Positions 1 to 10,255 of a DNA stretch of 64,000 nucleotides are shown here, piece after piece. The DNA is from Hyaloraphidium curvatum (lineage: Eukaryota; Monoblepharomycota; Hyaloraphidiomycetes; Hyaloraphidiales; Hyaloraphidiaceae), in assembly GCA_025558095.1 (NCBI GenBank), contig JAIVFI010000034.1, positions 1-64,000 on the forward strand, read 5' to 3'. The notes under the pieces are model-generated. The model searched no databases and was not told the origin of the DNA. It worked only from the letters and a program-made list of their open reading frames with translations. The stretch's first letter is position 1; every line of letters begins with the position of its first letter. Made by a program: the position numbers and the translations under genes.

Positions 1-120
1 AAGCTCATGCGGTGCGGACGGTGCGGGATCGCGCGGTACTGCGGAGCGGATTGCCAGCGCGCGGCGTGGAAGGAGCACAAGAATGATTGTGTCCCCAAGG
101 ACATCAAGGGGAGCAAGTGA
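1..120 (+). CDS. MYND zinc-finger protein, C-terminal end only (copy A)
   Basis: The window opens inside a gene in frame 1. The 39 visible residues read through most of a MYND finger (C-G-R-C-G, Y-C-G-A-D-C-Q, H-K-N-D-C) and stop at TGA 118-120. MYND fingers bind two zinc ions and usually mediate protein-protein contacts. The residues match the tails of the other MYND copies in this window (B, C, E, F, G, I, K), so this is probably the 3' end of another member of that family. Everything upstream lies outside the window, so I cannot tell whether the gene is intact. Confidence 0.75.
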   Translation, partial: KLMRCGRCGIARYCGADCQRAAWKEHKNDCVPKDIKGSK

Positions 121-252
121 TTGATCGGTGCTCTGAGGGTGAACTCTGGGTGGGGCCCGTCGTGTTTGCACGGACCACGGGATCTACTGGACCCCAGAGC
201 GGACGGACTCGAGGCTCGCGCTGCGCACAACGTCAATCCAATGTGTAGATAT

Positions 253-2263
253 TCATTTGAACTCCAGCCCCTCGAACTTTCCCGACGTCCGCCACCCCTC
301 GATGTGCTTGAAGAACGCGACCGGCCCCTTCTCGTACCCGCGGTAGTACCTCGCCGTCGCGTCGTCCTGCTTGCCGTAGTTGTTGTAGTACCCCGCGAGG
401 CAATCATTGTCCCCCATGGTCTTGTGCGCCTTCCACCCGCGCTCCGCGATCCCCCGCACCCACGCGTCCTGCGCCTCCTGCGACACCTCGACCTCGCGGT
501 ACCCCTCCGCGACCGCATGCGCGACGACTGCGGCGATGGTATGCGCGCACTCGTTGATGTTGTGCGGGATGTTGCTCCCCAGCGCGGCGCCCTGCATCAT
601 GCCGCTCCAGAACAGGTTGGGCAGGCCGCGCGTGTGCATGCCGTGCAGGCTGCGCATCCGCCATTCGGGCCACGCTTCGGGGAGGGTGATCCCCGCGCGG
701 CCCGAGATGGGGTACATGGGCGGGGTGCCGACCGCGAAGCCCGAGGCCCAGATGATCATGTCCAGGCCGTACTCGGTGCCGTTGGCGACGAGGCCGTTCT
801 CGGTGACGGCGTCGATGCCTTTGCCGTCCGTGTCGACGAGGTGCACGTTGGGCAGGTTGAAGGACTGCAGGTACTCGTCGTGGAAGCCCGGCCTCTTGCC
901 TGCAGGGGAGGCGGGGTCACCGGTCCGCCAGGGATCTCCGGACACGCGACCCACAGAACTGCCGGTAGTAGGCCTTGAGCTTCGCGGCCGTCGCCTTGTC
1001 CTTGACCACCTCGTCGACGCGGGCCCGGATCGATTCCATGCGCTCAAAGTCGGCGTCGTCGTACGCGGCGTCCATCGCCTCCGGCGTGCGCTCCGCCGGC
1101 GGGAGGTCCTTGACCTTGTCGAGGATCCGGCGGCCGATGTCGGTCCTGAGCGCACTCCATGGTCAGGGTATCCCGCCCACGAGCGCAGCGCGGCAACCCA
1201 CCACCCGTCCATCACCAGGTCCCGGTCCTCGTAGAACCTCGACTCGTTGGCCGTGAAGTTCTCGATCCACCGCTTCTGCCATCCCGGCTTGGCGATCCCC
1301 GCGAACCAGTCGGGATCGATGGGCCCGTTGTTGCGGTAGTCGACCGAGGTGGGTGTGCGCTCTGCCTGTGCGTCAGCGCGGATGTGGGCCGGGGCGAGGG
1401 CGGCGCGGGACCCACGGAACACGAAGAGCTCCTTGGCCGCCTTGGCCAGCTCCGGCACCGCCTGGATTGCCGTGGCCCCGGTTCCCACGATCCCGACCTT
1501 CTTGTCCTTCAGCTTGTCCATGGGGTCGCCGCAATCGCTCCCCCCCGTGAGGTCGTACCGCCACCGCGATGTGTGGAACGAGACCCCCTTGAACGTCCCC
1601 AGCCCGGGGATCTCGGGGAGCTTCGGGATCGGGAACGGGGAGAGGGATATGCACACGAACTGCGAGGTGAACCTGTCCCCGCGGTCCGTCTCGACAGTCC
1701 ACACCGAGGTGGCGTCGTCCCACGTCAGGCCGACGACCGAGGTGTGGAACAGCGCCTCGTCGTAGAGGCCGTACTTGCGTCCTATCCGCTGGCAGTGCTC
1801 GAAGATCTCGTGTCCCGAGGCGTACTTGCGCGTCGGCATGTAGTTTGTTTCCTCCAGGAGCGGCATGTACACGAGCGAGGCGGTGTCGCACATGGCGCCG
1901 GGGTCTGCGGGCCGATTCAGTGCGCGCTACTAGCAGGCAGAGCAGGCAAGCCTACGGACATCGCGACCAATACCATGTCCCGCCGAAATCGCCCCCCGTC
2001 TCGACGATCCGCACGTCCTTGATCCCCCGCTCCGCCAGCCGCGCCCCGGCGGTCAGCCCGCCGAAGCCCCCGCCAACGTGCGTGTACGTCACGTGGTCGG
2101 CCACCGGGGCACGCTCGGCGATTGGCACGAAGGGGTCCGCGAGCAGGTCGGCGGCGGGCGGGCCGGCGAGGAGGCGGAACTGCGCGGGGCCGTCGTCGCG
2201 CTCGCGCTTGGCGCGCTCCTCGGCGTAGCGCGCCTCGAGCGCCGTGCGGTCGTACGCGGGCAT
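253..2263 (-). CDS. Baeyer-Villiger-type flavin-containing monooxygenase
   Basis: FAD/NADPH monooxygenase of the cyclohexanone/phenylacetone monooxygenase type, expected to insert oxygen next to a ketone; the substrate is not predictable. Four exons join in frame to 621 residues: 2263-1960, 1904-1181, 1145-955 and 899-253. Introns are 55, 35 and 55 nt. The N-terminus carries the FAD Rossmann motif V-G-G-G-F-G-G-L and the G-G-x-W-Y-W-x-R-Y-P-G-A motif, the latter restored only by splicing at 1960/1904. A second nucleotide-binding motif ([10 protein letters not shown]) follows. The family motif C-K-R-P-x-F-H-D-E-Y-L is restored exactly by splicing 955 to 899. The 35-nt intron (1146-1180) is the least certain junction, but it is needed to keep frame. 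The start at 2263 is the first Met before the FAD domain. Confidence 0.88.
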
Positions 2264-2828
2264 CGCGATACAATGGGTCGTGTGGAGACTGCGAAGGGGG
2301 AAAGGGCCGGGCAGAGGCAAGGAGGGAGACAGGCTTGGTCGATAGGAACGGGGTCCTTGCGTTCCTAGGAACCGCACTTGCCTCCAGCGCGCGACCGTGC
2401 ATGACGAAGCGAAGAGCAGCCATCTGTGTTGTACAATGCATCGAATTTATATCCGATTGTCCATCATTGCCTCCTTGCAGCCCTTCCTCGGGACTCCCTG
2501 CACTGTGGCGTTCCGCGGTCACGGTTGCCGACTTGCCTCCAGCCGTCACCCAACCGGCTCGGCGACGCCGACCACGCGCCGCCATTCCGATAGAAGAGCT
2601 TTAGAAGCCGAGGAAACAATGTTGCCTGGAGCAAGAAGGGCTGATTGAACATCCACGACCGCAAAGCTGTGTGCAGGGGGTCCTGTGCACCATTTCGCGG
2701 CTCTACAGGGTGCAATATTGCACGAAGAATACAAATGGGCCTCTCTGTCTTCCCCTTCCGTCCTGGCTCTCCCTCCACTTCGTTCTCCCTCCAGCGTGTC
2801 GTCCATTTCCACCGCCGTTCGACTGACT
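2264..2828. other. Intergenic region
   Basis: The 565 bases between the monooxygenase start and the stop of the next minus-strand gene hold only overlapping GC-driven reading frames without recognisable domains. They should contain the monooxygenase promoter. I see no repeat, RNA gene or clear TATA element here. Confidence 0.4.
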
Positions 2829-3407
2829 TTATTCGAGCAGACGTCTGGATTCGGCCTCAAGCTTGCCCAGCGCGGCCGCGAGCTCCCCCTTCGTTGCTCC
2901 GATATCCCGCTTGGCAGTTTGCTGACGCCACAGCATCGTGGCTGCATGTCCTGCCAGAAGCGAGCCCAGCAGCGCGGCGCAGGTGCCCCACCCGCTGCGA
3001 ACCTGGTCCGGCCCTCCCAGGTGACCCGCGAGGGCAGTGACGACGCAGAGGCCTCCGAAGAGGGCCGAAGAAGGGGGCACGCAAAGATCCGCGTTGGCGA
3101 GCGCCACGCTGCCGTGCGAGATGGCGATGGCAATGTCCGACCGCAGGGCAAACAAGCCATCGAAGGTCGGCGGCGCTCCGGTGGTCGTGGCACCGGCAAG
3201 CACGGCCCCGGCGTGGGCAAGCAGGGCGTCCGCCGTCCGCGCGAGCTTCTTTCCCGGCCGATCGAGGTCCGCGGCGTCGAACCACCCGCGCAGCGCGCCC
3301 GCGACGCCGAGCGCGCCGGCCGCGAGCACGGGGCCGGACGGGGCGCCGGCGAGCTGCACCTCCTGGGCTGCGCGGTCGAGCAGAACGGCGAGGACGACGA
3401 TGCTCAT
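2829..3407 (-). CDS. Hypothetical hydrophobic protein
   Basis: Not recognised. A single open frame from Met 3407 gives 192 residues. The N-terminus is hydrophobic (S-I-V-V-L-A-V-L-L), several Ala/Gly/Leu-rich stretches in the middle could be membrane helices, and a charged, possibly coiled tail (K-G-E-L-A-A-A-L-G-K-L-E-A-E) ends the protein. An upstream Met at 3485 would add 26 residues of uncertain value. The next gene, on the opposite strand, starts about 200 nt away, so the two could share a promoter. Support is only reading-frame length and plausible composition. Confidence 0.4.
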   Translation of the reverse strand: MSIVVLAVLLDRAAQEVQLAGAPSGPVLAAGALGVAGALRGWFDAADLDRPGKKLARTADALLAHAGAVLAGATTTGAPPTFDGLFALRSDIAIAISHGSVALANADLCVPPSSALFGGLCVVTALAGHLGGPDQVRSGWGTCAALLGSLLAGHAATMLWRQQTAKRDIGATKGELAAALGKLEAESRRLLE

Positions 3408-3604
3408 CGCGGCTGCGCAGTTGCTGGGGAGAATGAGAAAAAGACTTTGGGTTCTCAACTGACCCAGCTGGGGCGGATGTCTCAACGAGCACAGCCCGAG
3501 CTGAGTTGAGAGCAGAGTTGAGAGCAGAGACCCGTCCGGCAGATTGAGAACACGGTCTGCAGCGCATTTCGAAGAGCGCCCGCCGCCGCCCTTCCTACGC
3601 CGCC

Positions 3605-4469
3605 ATGGCGTGCTCCAAAGGCGCGGCAGATGCGGGCACCCCCGAGTCGTCGCAGCGGCCGTCGCTCCTCGACACCGCGCTGGACATCCTTACCGACGTC
3701 CTTCACAGCCTCAAGAAATTCGTCCGGGAGGATCTGTGCGCCCGGATCTACGAGAGGCTCAGGAGCATGGGCCTTCGGGAGCGGTCAGGTCCGCCGGGCT
3801 GCTGACGGCCGTGGCCGCGGTATCCGCCGTTGCCTGGCACATCGCCCAGGACGACGCCGAGACCCGAAAGAAGCTTCAATCGCTCACCGACCGCGCTCGA
3901 GAGAAGTACTTCGCCGTCTCGGACGCCATCGGCGAGTTCAACAAGACGGTGATGGAAAAGCTCAGGGTCGCCGCGAACGGGGACATCCTCGCCGGCCTGC
4001 AGGCCCTCTACGATGAGGCCTTCAGGGTCAGGGCCCATGTCGTGGATTTCGCATTTTCGGCAGCGAGCGCCCTGGATTTTTGCAAACCCTCCTTTCCCCT
4101 TTTGCTGATCGTCGGCGGCGCCGCCGTGGGGGCCGGGCTTGGCGCGGCGCTCAAAGTCAGCGAGACCGGCTCGGTGCTCCACGGCTGTGGGAAGCCCGGC
4201 ACGTCGCAGCCCCATGCGCTGCCGGCGGTGCTGCCGTCGTGCTCGTCCCCCATGTGATCGACAGGTGGAAATGGCGCGGCAAGAGGCTGGAAGTCCGCAA
4301 AATGGTGGAGAAGCTGAGCAGGATGTGCGCCGTCGCGGACGCTGTCCGGGACGAGATCGCCAAGATCCCGGACAACGCTGGCGATCGGGAGCTGAGGGTT
4401 TTGTGCGGCAAAGTGAGGCGCGTCGCGGACGAGGCCCTGATGTCTATAAATTTGCTGGAGGGGTTTTAA
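3605..4469 (+). CDS. Hypothetical protein with glycine-rich hydrophobic segment, probably spliced
   Basis: Not recognised. Three frames appear to join. The first is open from Met 3605. A 53-nt intron (3736-3788, gtgcgc...cag) joins it in phase to a second frame with a charged helical stretch (D-R-A-R-E-K-Y-F) and a Gly/Ala-rich hydrophobic segment (I-V-G-G-A-A-V-G-A-G-L-G). The third frame, ending at 4469, has another hydrophobic run (G-G-A-A-V-V-L-V-P) followed by basic helices. The second junction, around 4155-4265, could not be fixed: no donor and acceptor there restored frame convincingly. Gly-rich hydrophobic hairpins flanked by amphipathic helices suggest a membrane-associated protein, but that is only an inference. 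Confidence 0.4.
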
Positions 4470-4830
4470 CGCGCAGGCAGGGGAGCAGAGCGCTGTAACG
4501 TTGCGCCATAGCGGGAGCGAAAAGTGCATTTTCATGTAGTTCCGATCGAAAAGAAAGCGAGCACAAAAGGGGGCAGTGCGTGAGTGGGATTCAAATGGTT
4601 TACCGCCGAAGCTACAGCACCGAGGGGGTGTAGTGCGGGCCCCCGGGGACAGGGAGCGCTGGCGGCGGGTGACGGGTGCGACTACTGTCCCGCGGGTCTG
4701 GAGATTCGCGCTGAGCGAGGAGGCGTCGGGCGTCGCGCAAACAAACCGAGCCCGCAGACCTGCCCTCCTGCTCCGCGCCAACCCCTGCCACAGCAGCGTG
4801 TAGCACCTCCCAGCACACATTCGAGAGGCA
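4470..4830. promoter_or_regulatory. Upstream region of MYND copy B with a 13-mer shared with copy C
   Basis: No gene seen. The 13-mer GCGCAAACAAACC at 4735-4747 lies 83 nt before the ATG of copy B. The same 13-mer occurs on the minus strand at 10054-10066, 93 nt before the ATG of copy C. The similar spacing suggests a retained promoter element or common descent of the flanks. Confidence 0.35.
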
Positions 4831-6031
4831 ATGTCGTGGAGCGCCTTCGACGAGGAGGGCTTCGTGGCCGAGGTCGACCGCCACCTCATCGCTGCCGACG
4901 AAGGCCTGGGCGGGCTGGTTGCTGCCGTCCGCGGAGGTCCGCAACCGCCCGCTTCTCTCGGACCCAGTGGAGAGCTCGCTTTCTTCGCCGCCGACGCCCT
5001 GGGCCGCAGGTTTATCTCTGCAGCCGGCCTCCTGCTGGCTCTGGTTTCCAGCAACCACACCTTCTCCCTGGGCGAGGAGGGCCAACGGAAGCTCGAAGAG
5101 AGCCGGGAGAAACTCGGCTCGTTCTTTGGCGCGTCAGAGGAAGGGGCTCCCGTCAGTGCACCGCCGTTGGAGCTCGTCCAGCGGGTTCTCCGGCATCACT
5201 TCCATAGGATCGTCGCCTTGGCCCGCCGATCCTTTGGCATCTTCCTAGACACGGATGTGCGCACCGCATGGGACTACCCCACGCTGGTGCATCTCGGCGA
5301 GTGCCACCGCAAGCACGCGCCGTTGCCAGCCTCGCGGTTCGCTCGCTTCGCAGGCGGTTTGGAGACCGACGGAGGACGCCCTGGCCCTGATCAGGATCCT
5401 GTGCATGTCGCAACCACTTCGTTCCCGCGTGGCCGGAAGTCCCGACTTCCTCGACGACTTGGCCCGCTGCGGGGTTTCCAACCCGCGTCTTCTCGGATTG
5501 CTCGCCGTCCCGGGTTGGCCCGACCAGGCACCGACCGCGGCGGTCGAATCCGCTGTGACGACCACAAGCAGCATCATGGCAATCCTGGTTCTCATCGCCA
5601 TGGAGCGCCCGAAACCCTGGAGGCGGCGGCACGAGGAGTGGACGTCGGAGACTGAGGTTCCCGCACTGTGGCTATCGGATGTGGTGCTGCATCTACTACT
5701 AAGTCTCGCGAAGGTGCGGAATACCGATCTGTTACAGACCCTGAGACCGGCCCCGAAGCAACTTCGGCGCTACTGACATTCGCTCACCAACGCGATCTTC
5801 CCGTGGCTATCGGAAGAGGGCGACGACCGATGGCTCCTCCGCCGCGACATGCTTGTCAACGTCATCCCCAAGGCGGACACTTGCGATCGGTGCGGAGAGG
5901 CGCAGGGCGAAGGGAACAGGCTCATTCGGTGCGGGCGTTGCGGGATGGCGCGGTACTGCGGCGTGGAGTGCCAGCGCGCCTCGTGGCAAGAGCACAAGAA
6001 GGACTGCATCCCCAGGAACTCGTCGTCTTGA
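4831..6031 (+). pseudogene. MYND-finger family member, copy B, frameshifted with in-frame stop
   Basis: Homologous along its whole length to copies C, E, F, G, I and K. It begins with the family start motif M-S-W-S-A-F-D-E-E-G-F-V-A-E-V. It continues through L-x-Q-R-V-L, D-T-D-V-R-T-A-W-D-Y-P-T, and then, in another frame, P-L-R-S-R-V-A-G, F-L-D-D-L-A-R-C and E-R-P-K-P-W-R-R-R. A complete MYND finger ends at 6031. A one-base frame change lies between about 5330 and 5380. An in-frame TGA (5774-5776) interrupts the segment aligned with Y-R-F-G-A-S-L-T-E-A-I of copy E. The 3' end, including 14 bases past the stop, is almost identical to copy E. Either a pseudogene or a gene expressed as fragments. 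Confidence 0.75.
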
Positions 6032-6166
6032 CCATTTTGCAGCTGGTCGATGTCTTGGTCGGACCGATTACACGCCGCCTCTCGCGCTCGATCGCCCGGC
6101 CCTTGCCACACGCGGGACAACAATCCCGCCGACATTCCGGTCTCCCTGTGCCTCCGGCTCCGAGCA

Positions 6167-7182
6167 ATGGCCTCTTCTCGCCCATCTTCGTTCTCCGACC
6201 TCGTCGCCCTCGAAACCCTCCCCTCCTCCCCCGGCACGGCCCGCTTCCGCGCGCGCATCTGCCCCGAATCGTGCAATTCCCAGGGTGTCGCCGCGGGGGG
6301 CATGCTGGCCGCCATCGCGACGCAGGCGCTCTGCGCGTCGTTTGCCGATGTGGAGGGCGCGCGGCCGGTCCATCTTACGCTGGACTTCCCCGCCGGGGCC
6401 CGTGCGGGGGACGTTTTGGAGGTCCGTGTGGACCGGACGCGGACGGGCAAGGCTGCGTCCTTTGCCCGCTTCGAGATCGCGCGTGGGGACGAAATCCTCG
6501 CCTATGGCGGTTCAGCATTCACCTCCTCGATCTTCATCGCCTCCCACCCCCTCGGCCGCCGGTCGGCCCCGCCGCACCTCCTCCTCCCGCCGTCCCCCGG
6601 CGTCCCCTCCACCCCTCCGCCCCTCCGACCGTCGGGCTACGCGCACCTCCTCCTCTCCCGCGTGCCGTCAGAGGACCCGTGGACGGGCAGGGTCCCGGGC
6701 GAGATGAGCGGCGAGACGTACTACTCCTTCCCCGGGGAGCCGGCGTCCTGGGCCCTCCTAGCCTTCCTGTGCGACGTGGGGCCCTCGAACAAGGCGTCGA
6801 GGGCGGGGTACGGGGATCAGCTTAAGAAGGGGTTCCGGCCGGGTGGGTTCCCTCCGCGTCCCGGGTTCGGAGCCCGTGCTGACCGACCACGTCAAGGACC
6901 TTCGCTGTCCATCACCATCGACTTTTTTGACCTCCCCGATCCCGCAGAAGGAGGCTGGATCCGCTCGCGGACGTGCCGCAACGTCGAGAATGGGCCCTTT
7001 GCGGGGATCGAACAGACGTGGGTTGTCCTCCGGCCGAGGAACGGGTGCGGAAGCTAACGGGATCTCATTGCCGTGCCAGGCTGTGGTCGCTCGCGGGCGG
7101 GCTGCCGCTGGCGATAGGCAGGGCGTCGTCGGTGACGCTGTACCGGGATCCGGGCAAGGACGGGGCGGGCAGAAGGATGTAA
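6167..7182 (+). CDS. TesB-like (hot-dog) acyl-CoA thioesterase family protein
   Basis: Two exons, 6167-7044 and 7080-7182, join in frame to 326 residues across a 35-nt intron with donor gtgcgg, branch-like GCTAAC and acceptor cag. The N-terminal half has the family feature of a strand-turn-helix rich in Gly and Ala (S-Q-G-V-A-A-G-G-M-L-A-A-I) followed by P-V-H-L-T-L-D-F. The C-terminal half ends S-L-A-G-G-L-P-L-A-I-G-R-A-S, typical of the second hot-dog. Such proteins hydrolyse acyl-CoA thioesters, but catalytic residues are poorly conserved and the substrate cannot be named. The Met at 6167 was chosen because upstream residues look non-homologous. A second, divergent thioesterase lies at 10256-11339. 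Confidence 0.75.
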
Positions 7183-7228
7183 CCTTGCGGGCGATCGAAA
7201 TGTTTCCTCCGACAAGAGGTACACGGAA

Positions 7229-8488
7229 TCACTCCGGACCGACGTAGTTCAGGTCCAGCATCCCGTTCTTGGCCGTCCCCTTCCTCCCCTCCCCCTTGAT
7301 CTTCGCAACCAGCTTCCCCAGCCAGGACGTCGGCGGCAGTTTCCACTTCAGATGGTCGGCATACGCGGCCGCCACCTTGTCGTACGCCGCCTTGGGCACG
7401 GGATGCCCCAGGGCAATAAGGTACGGCGTCGTACCGTGGAACACCAGCACCTTCCTGATCCCCGCGGCGGAAACCAGCTCCGCCGCGCTCCCCGTGTAGG
7501 TCCGCACGCAGCTATCCGTGCCTTTTGCGGTCCACGGGTACGGCAGCCCGCACGACACCACGGCGTGCTGCACGATCTTCACCTTGCCCGACTGCGCGAA
7601 AGGGTTGTGCGGGCACAGGAGGAGGAGCTGCCTCGGTCCGCCCTTCTCATCGAACGCTCCGACGTGCCGGAATCCGTCGGCGTAGGGCGGGAAGTTGGGC
7701 ACCGCGTCGGCGCACCCGAACACGGGCCACGAGTTGGCCGCCACGGGGAGGTCCCGGAAGGCCTCGGCAAAGGCATCGTCCCCCGGGCGCGGGGAGGCGA
7801 ACGCAAACAGCCGGAAGGACGAAAAGTCGACCAGCTGCCGCGTGGTCCGCGACAGCCCGATGAAGGCCGAGGTGTAGGTCGCCATCGCCGCCCCGGCCGA
7901 GTGGCCCGTGACCGTCACCCCCGCCTTGGGGTACTTGCGCGCCAGGCGCACCAGCGTCCGCTTCACCTCGGGCCACATGTCGACCGCGGCGCGGTGGTAG
8001 CTGTCGAACACGTGGCACACGGCGCAGATCCGCGGAGCGGCGACCATCGAGCTCTTTGTCGCCTCCCACCACATCCTGAAGTTGTCCGTCCCCTTGAACG
8101 CCACCACGATGCGCGGGCCGGAGAAGGTCTCCGGGGCATAGAATGCGACGGCGTGGTACGTCGCCTCGTCGCCCTCCTCCGCCGCGGGCGGCGTGATCCA
8201 GACGACCTCCTCGAGCCCGCCGAAATCGACCCCGTCGCAGGCCGGCTCCGTGTCCCGCGCACCAGCGGGCGAGCACTTATCGTACTTGTCCGAGTGGTGG
8301 TACGCGAGCGTGGCAAAGACCGCGGCATCGCGCGCCTCGCGGAGCAGAGCGAGGGTGGGGACGGCGTCGCCCTTTCGGGGCTTGGTGAGCACCTGGGCCG
8401 CCGCGGGCGGGGTGAGGAGGGCGACGACGACGAGGGGGAGGAGGAGGAGGAGGAGGGACTGGCGGGTCCGCGGTGTGGGGCCCGCCAT
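7229..8488 (-). CDS. Secreted class 3 (fungal-type) lipase
   Basis: One uninterrupted frame of 419 residues. A strong signal peptide (poly-Leu core about residues 11-25, A-A-A-Q cleavage-like end) predicts secretion. The alpha/beta-hydrolase core has I-V-V-A-F-K-G-T-D before the oxyanion region, the nucleophile elbow T-G-H-S-A-G-A-A-M (Ser near residue 196), the R-L-F-A-F-A-S-P-R-P-G-D strand and a D-A-V-P-N-F-P-P segment supplying the acid. A histidine in F-R-H-V-G-A-F can complete the triad. This matches lipase class 3 (PF01764), which cleaves tri- or monoacylglycerols or related esters. No intron is evident. Confidence 0.88.
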   Translation of the reverse strand: MAGPTPRTRQSLLLLLLPLVVVALLTPPAAAQVLTKPRKGDAVPTLALLREARDAAVFATLAYHHSDKYDKCSPAGARDTEPACDGVDFGGLEEVVWITPPAAEEGDEATYHAVAFYAPETFSGPRIVVAFKGTDNFRMWWEATKSSMVAAPRICAVCHVFDSYHRAAVDMWPEVKRTLVRLARKYPKAGVTVTGHSAGAAMATYTSAFIGLSRTTRQLVDFSSFRLFAFASPRPGDDAFAEAFRDLPVAANSWPVFGCADAVPNFPPYADGFRHVGAFDEKGGPRQLLLLCPHNPFAQSGKVKIVQHAVVSCGLPYPWTAKGTDSCVRTYTGSAAELVSAAGIRKVLVFHGTTPYLIALGHPVPKAAYDKVAAAYADHLKWKLPPTSWLGKLVAKIKGEGRKGTAKNGMLDLNYVGPE

Positions 8489-8738
8489 GGCGAGGAGGAC
8501 GAGCCGAGCGAGCTAGGTGGACCCGCTCGGGACCCGCCGATGCCCCGACGCCCTGCTTTCGATGGTATGCGACAGGCTACCCATCGCTGCGGACCTGGGG
8601 ATCTTGAACAGCTCGCACATTGTCTTCCCGGAGGCGGACGTCGATCAGTTCAGGATCGCCTCGTGCAGAAGCAGGCACTGCTGCATCAGCTCGACAAAAC
8701 GATGCAATCCATCCAAACATTCTACTACAAGAGAAAAA

Positions 8739-9960
8739 TCACTCTTCAACCGACGAGCCCCTCGGGGTGCAGTCCTTCTTGTGCTCCGTCCACGCCGCGC
8801 GCTGGCACTCGGCGCCGCAGTACCGCGCGATCCCGCACCGTGCACACCTCCTCAGCCGGTGCTCCCCGCGAGGTTTCAGGCATCCATCGCACCAGTCCGA
8901 GCCCGGAGTGACGTTGGTGACGGTTTCCCTCGCGATGATCAAGCCCCGTATCTCCCTCAAGCTCGCTGACGTGGATCCGGGCGTGATGGCCTCCTCCAGA
9001 GAGGCGTACAGCTGGAACAGATCCGTGCTCCTCTGGCCCAGCTCACCCCGGCGGTGCTTCTGCTTCATGAAATAGCTCAGCCTGAGGGCAAACCTGGCGG
9101 CGTACTGCGCAGGTACGGGGTCCCCCCCGCAGCGAACGCCCGCGAACCGCTCCCGCCAGAGCTTCGGCCTCTCCAGAACAAGCATGAGCACCAGACCGAG
9201 CAGGTCGCGCGTTTGGAGCACCGCATTCAGCGCGTCCGGTCTCGGTGCCTTCGACGGCCACTTCCTCAGGGCGAGCAGCTTGACGAGTGGTCCGTTCGCG
9301 ATCATGCACCGTGCGATCGCGTCGACGAGGTCTGTATCCTCCCCAGTCTTCGGCGAAGCGGTTTCAGCAATGAAACGGTCCTGATTAAAGACACGGCGGG
9401 TTGGGTCGGAGTCCAGAGCACGGCGAAGAAAGAACGGACATCGACGCCCGGCAGGCCGGCCGTGAAGAGGTCGCGTTTCAGCCCGCAAAGATGGTCCACG
9501 GTCGGATGGTTCCATTGCGAACGCAAGTCCTCGTCGGTGTAGGCCTCCAGGACCCGACGGCCGAGGGCGACGGCGCGGTGGAAAGGTGGCCGACGACGCG
9601 CTGCGCCAGGTCCGGCGGGGCCAGGCCGCCCGGCGGCGCCTTGCCCCGGGGAAAGAAAGCATCGAGAGGGGCAGGCTTGTCGGGATTCTTGATCCGCGCC
9701 CTGGCGTCGCCTTCGTGGACGGCGTTCTCCGCCACCTCATCGATGACCAAGCCCCCGATGAGGCCCGCGGCACGCTCGAGCCACGGCTTGGCGGCCCCTG
9801 CCGCTCGCACCGCAGGCTCCTTCGAGAGATTCGAGCCGGCGGGGAAGGTCGGCCCGGCCTTCGCGGCCGCGACGAGCGCGTCGAAGGCTTCTGCCCCGCC
9901 GGCCAGCTGGCGCTCGACCTCCGCCACGAAGCTCGCCTCGTCGAAGCTGCCCCAGGACAT
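8739..9960 (-). pseudogene. MYND-finger family member, copy C, with two frameshifts
   Basis: The start motif M-S-W-G-S-F-D-E-A-S-F-V-A-E-V begins at 9960. The frame runs to D-L-A-Q-R-V-V-G-H-L, where one base is missing near 9582; the sequence then continues as R-A-V-A-L-G-R-R-V-L and D-L-R-S-Q-W-N-H-P-T in another frame. A second one-base loss near 9345 (P-L-R-R-R-L-G / E-D-T-D-L-V-D-A-I-A-R-C) moves to the third frame, which carries V-L-E-R-P-K-L-W-R and a complete MYND finger (C-D-G-C ... C-A-R-C ... Y-C-G-A-E-C ... H-K-K-D-C). Each shift lies where paralogues read straight through, so introns are unlikely. All zinc ligands are intact, so decay appears recent. Confidence 0.75.
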
Positions 9961-10169
9961 GCTCTCCGCGGAGTCAAAGGAATCGCGCTTGTACGGGACT
10001 CGCAGGGAGCGAAGCCGGTGGGGTGTGCAAACAGACGGAGTTGGTGCGGCTGAGGTTTGTTTGCGCGGCCGGGAGGAGGTCGAGGAAGCCCCGCCGCGGG
10101 CCTTCTTGAGGATTACATGTCGCGCAAATGGCTGCTTCGCATGTGCGCGTCGGGGCGAATATCTCTGTT

Positions 10170-10246
10170 AACAATCTCTTGTGCCCGTTCCACGCCGCCC
10201 GCTGGCACTCTGTCCCGCAGTACTGCGCCATCCGGCACCGCATCAC
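10170..10246 (-). pseudogene. Remnant of a MYND finger (copy D)
   Basis: The frame reads M-R-C-R-M-A-Q-Y-C-G-T-E-C-Q-R-A-A-W and then N-G-H-K-R. Compared with intact copies it lacks a Cys-containing segment between the first and second knuckles (C-G-R-C-G shortened to C-R) and the final H-K-K-D-C cysteine. No family body is visible upstream because the thioesterase gene ends only 10 bases away at 10256. Best read as a relic left by a rearrangement. Confidence 0.6.
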
Positions 10247-10255
10247 ATCAGAGCA

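Noticed and set aside
5774-5776. In-frame TGA as a selenocysteine or reassigned codon
   Set aside because: TGA ends many intact genes here, and the equivalent positions in copies I and F carry TAG, so recoding of TGA does not explain the pattern.
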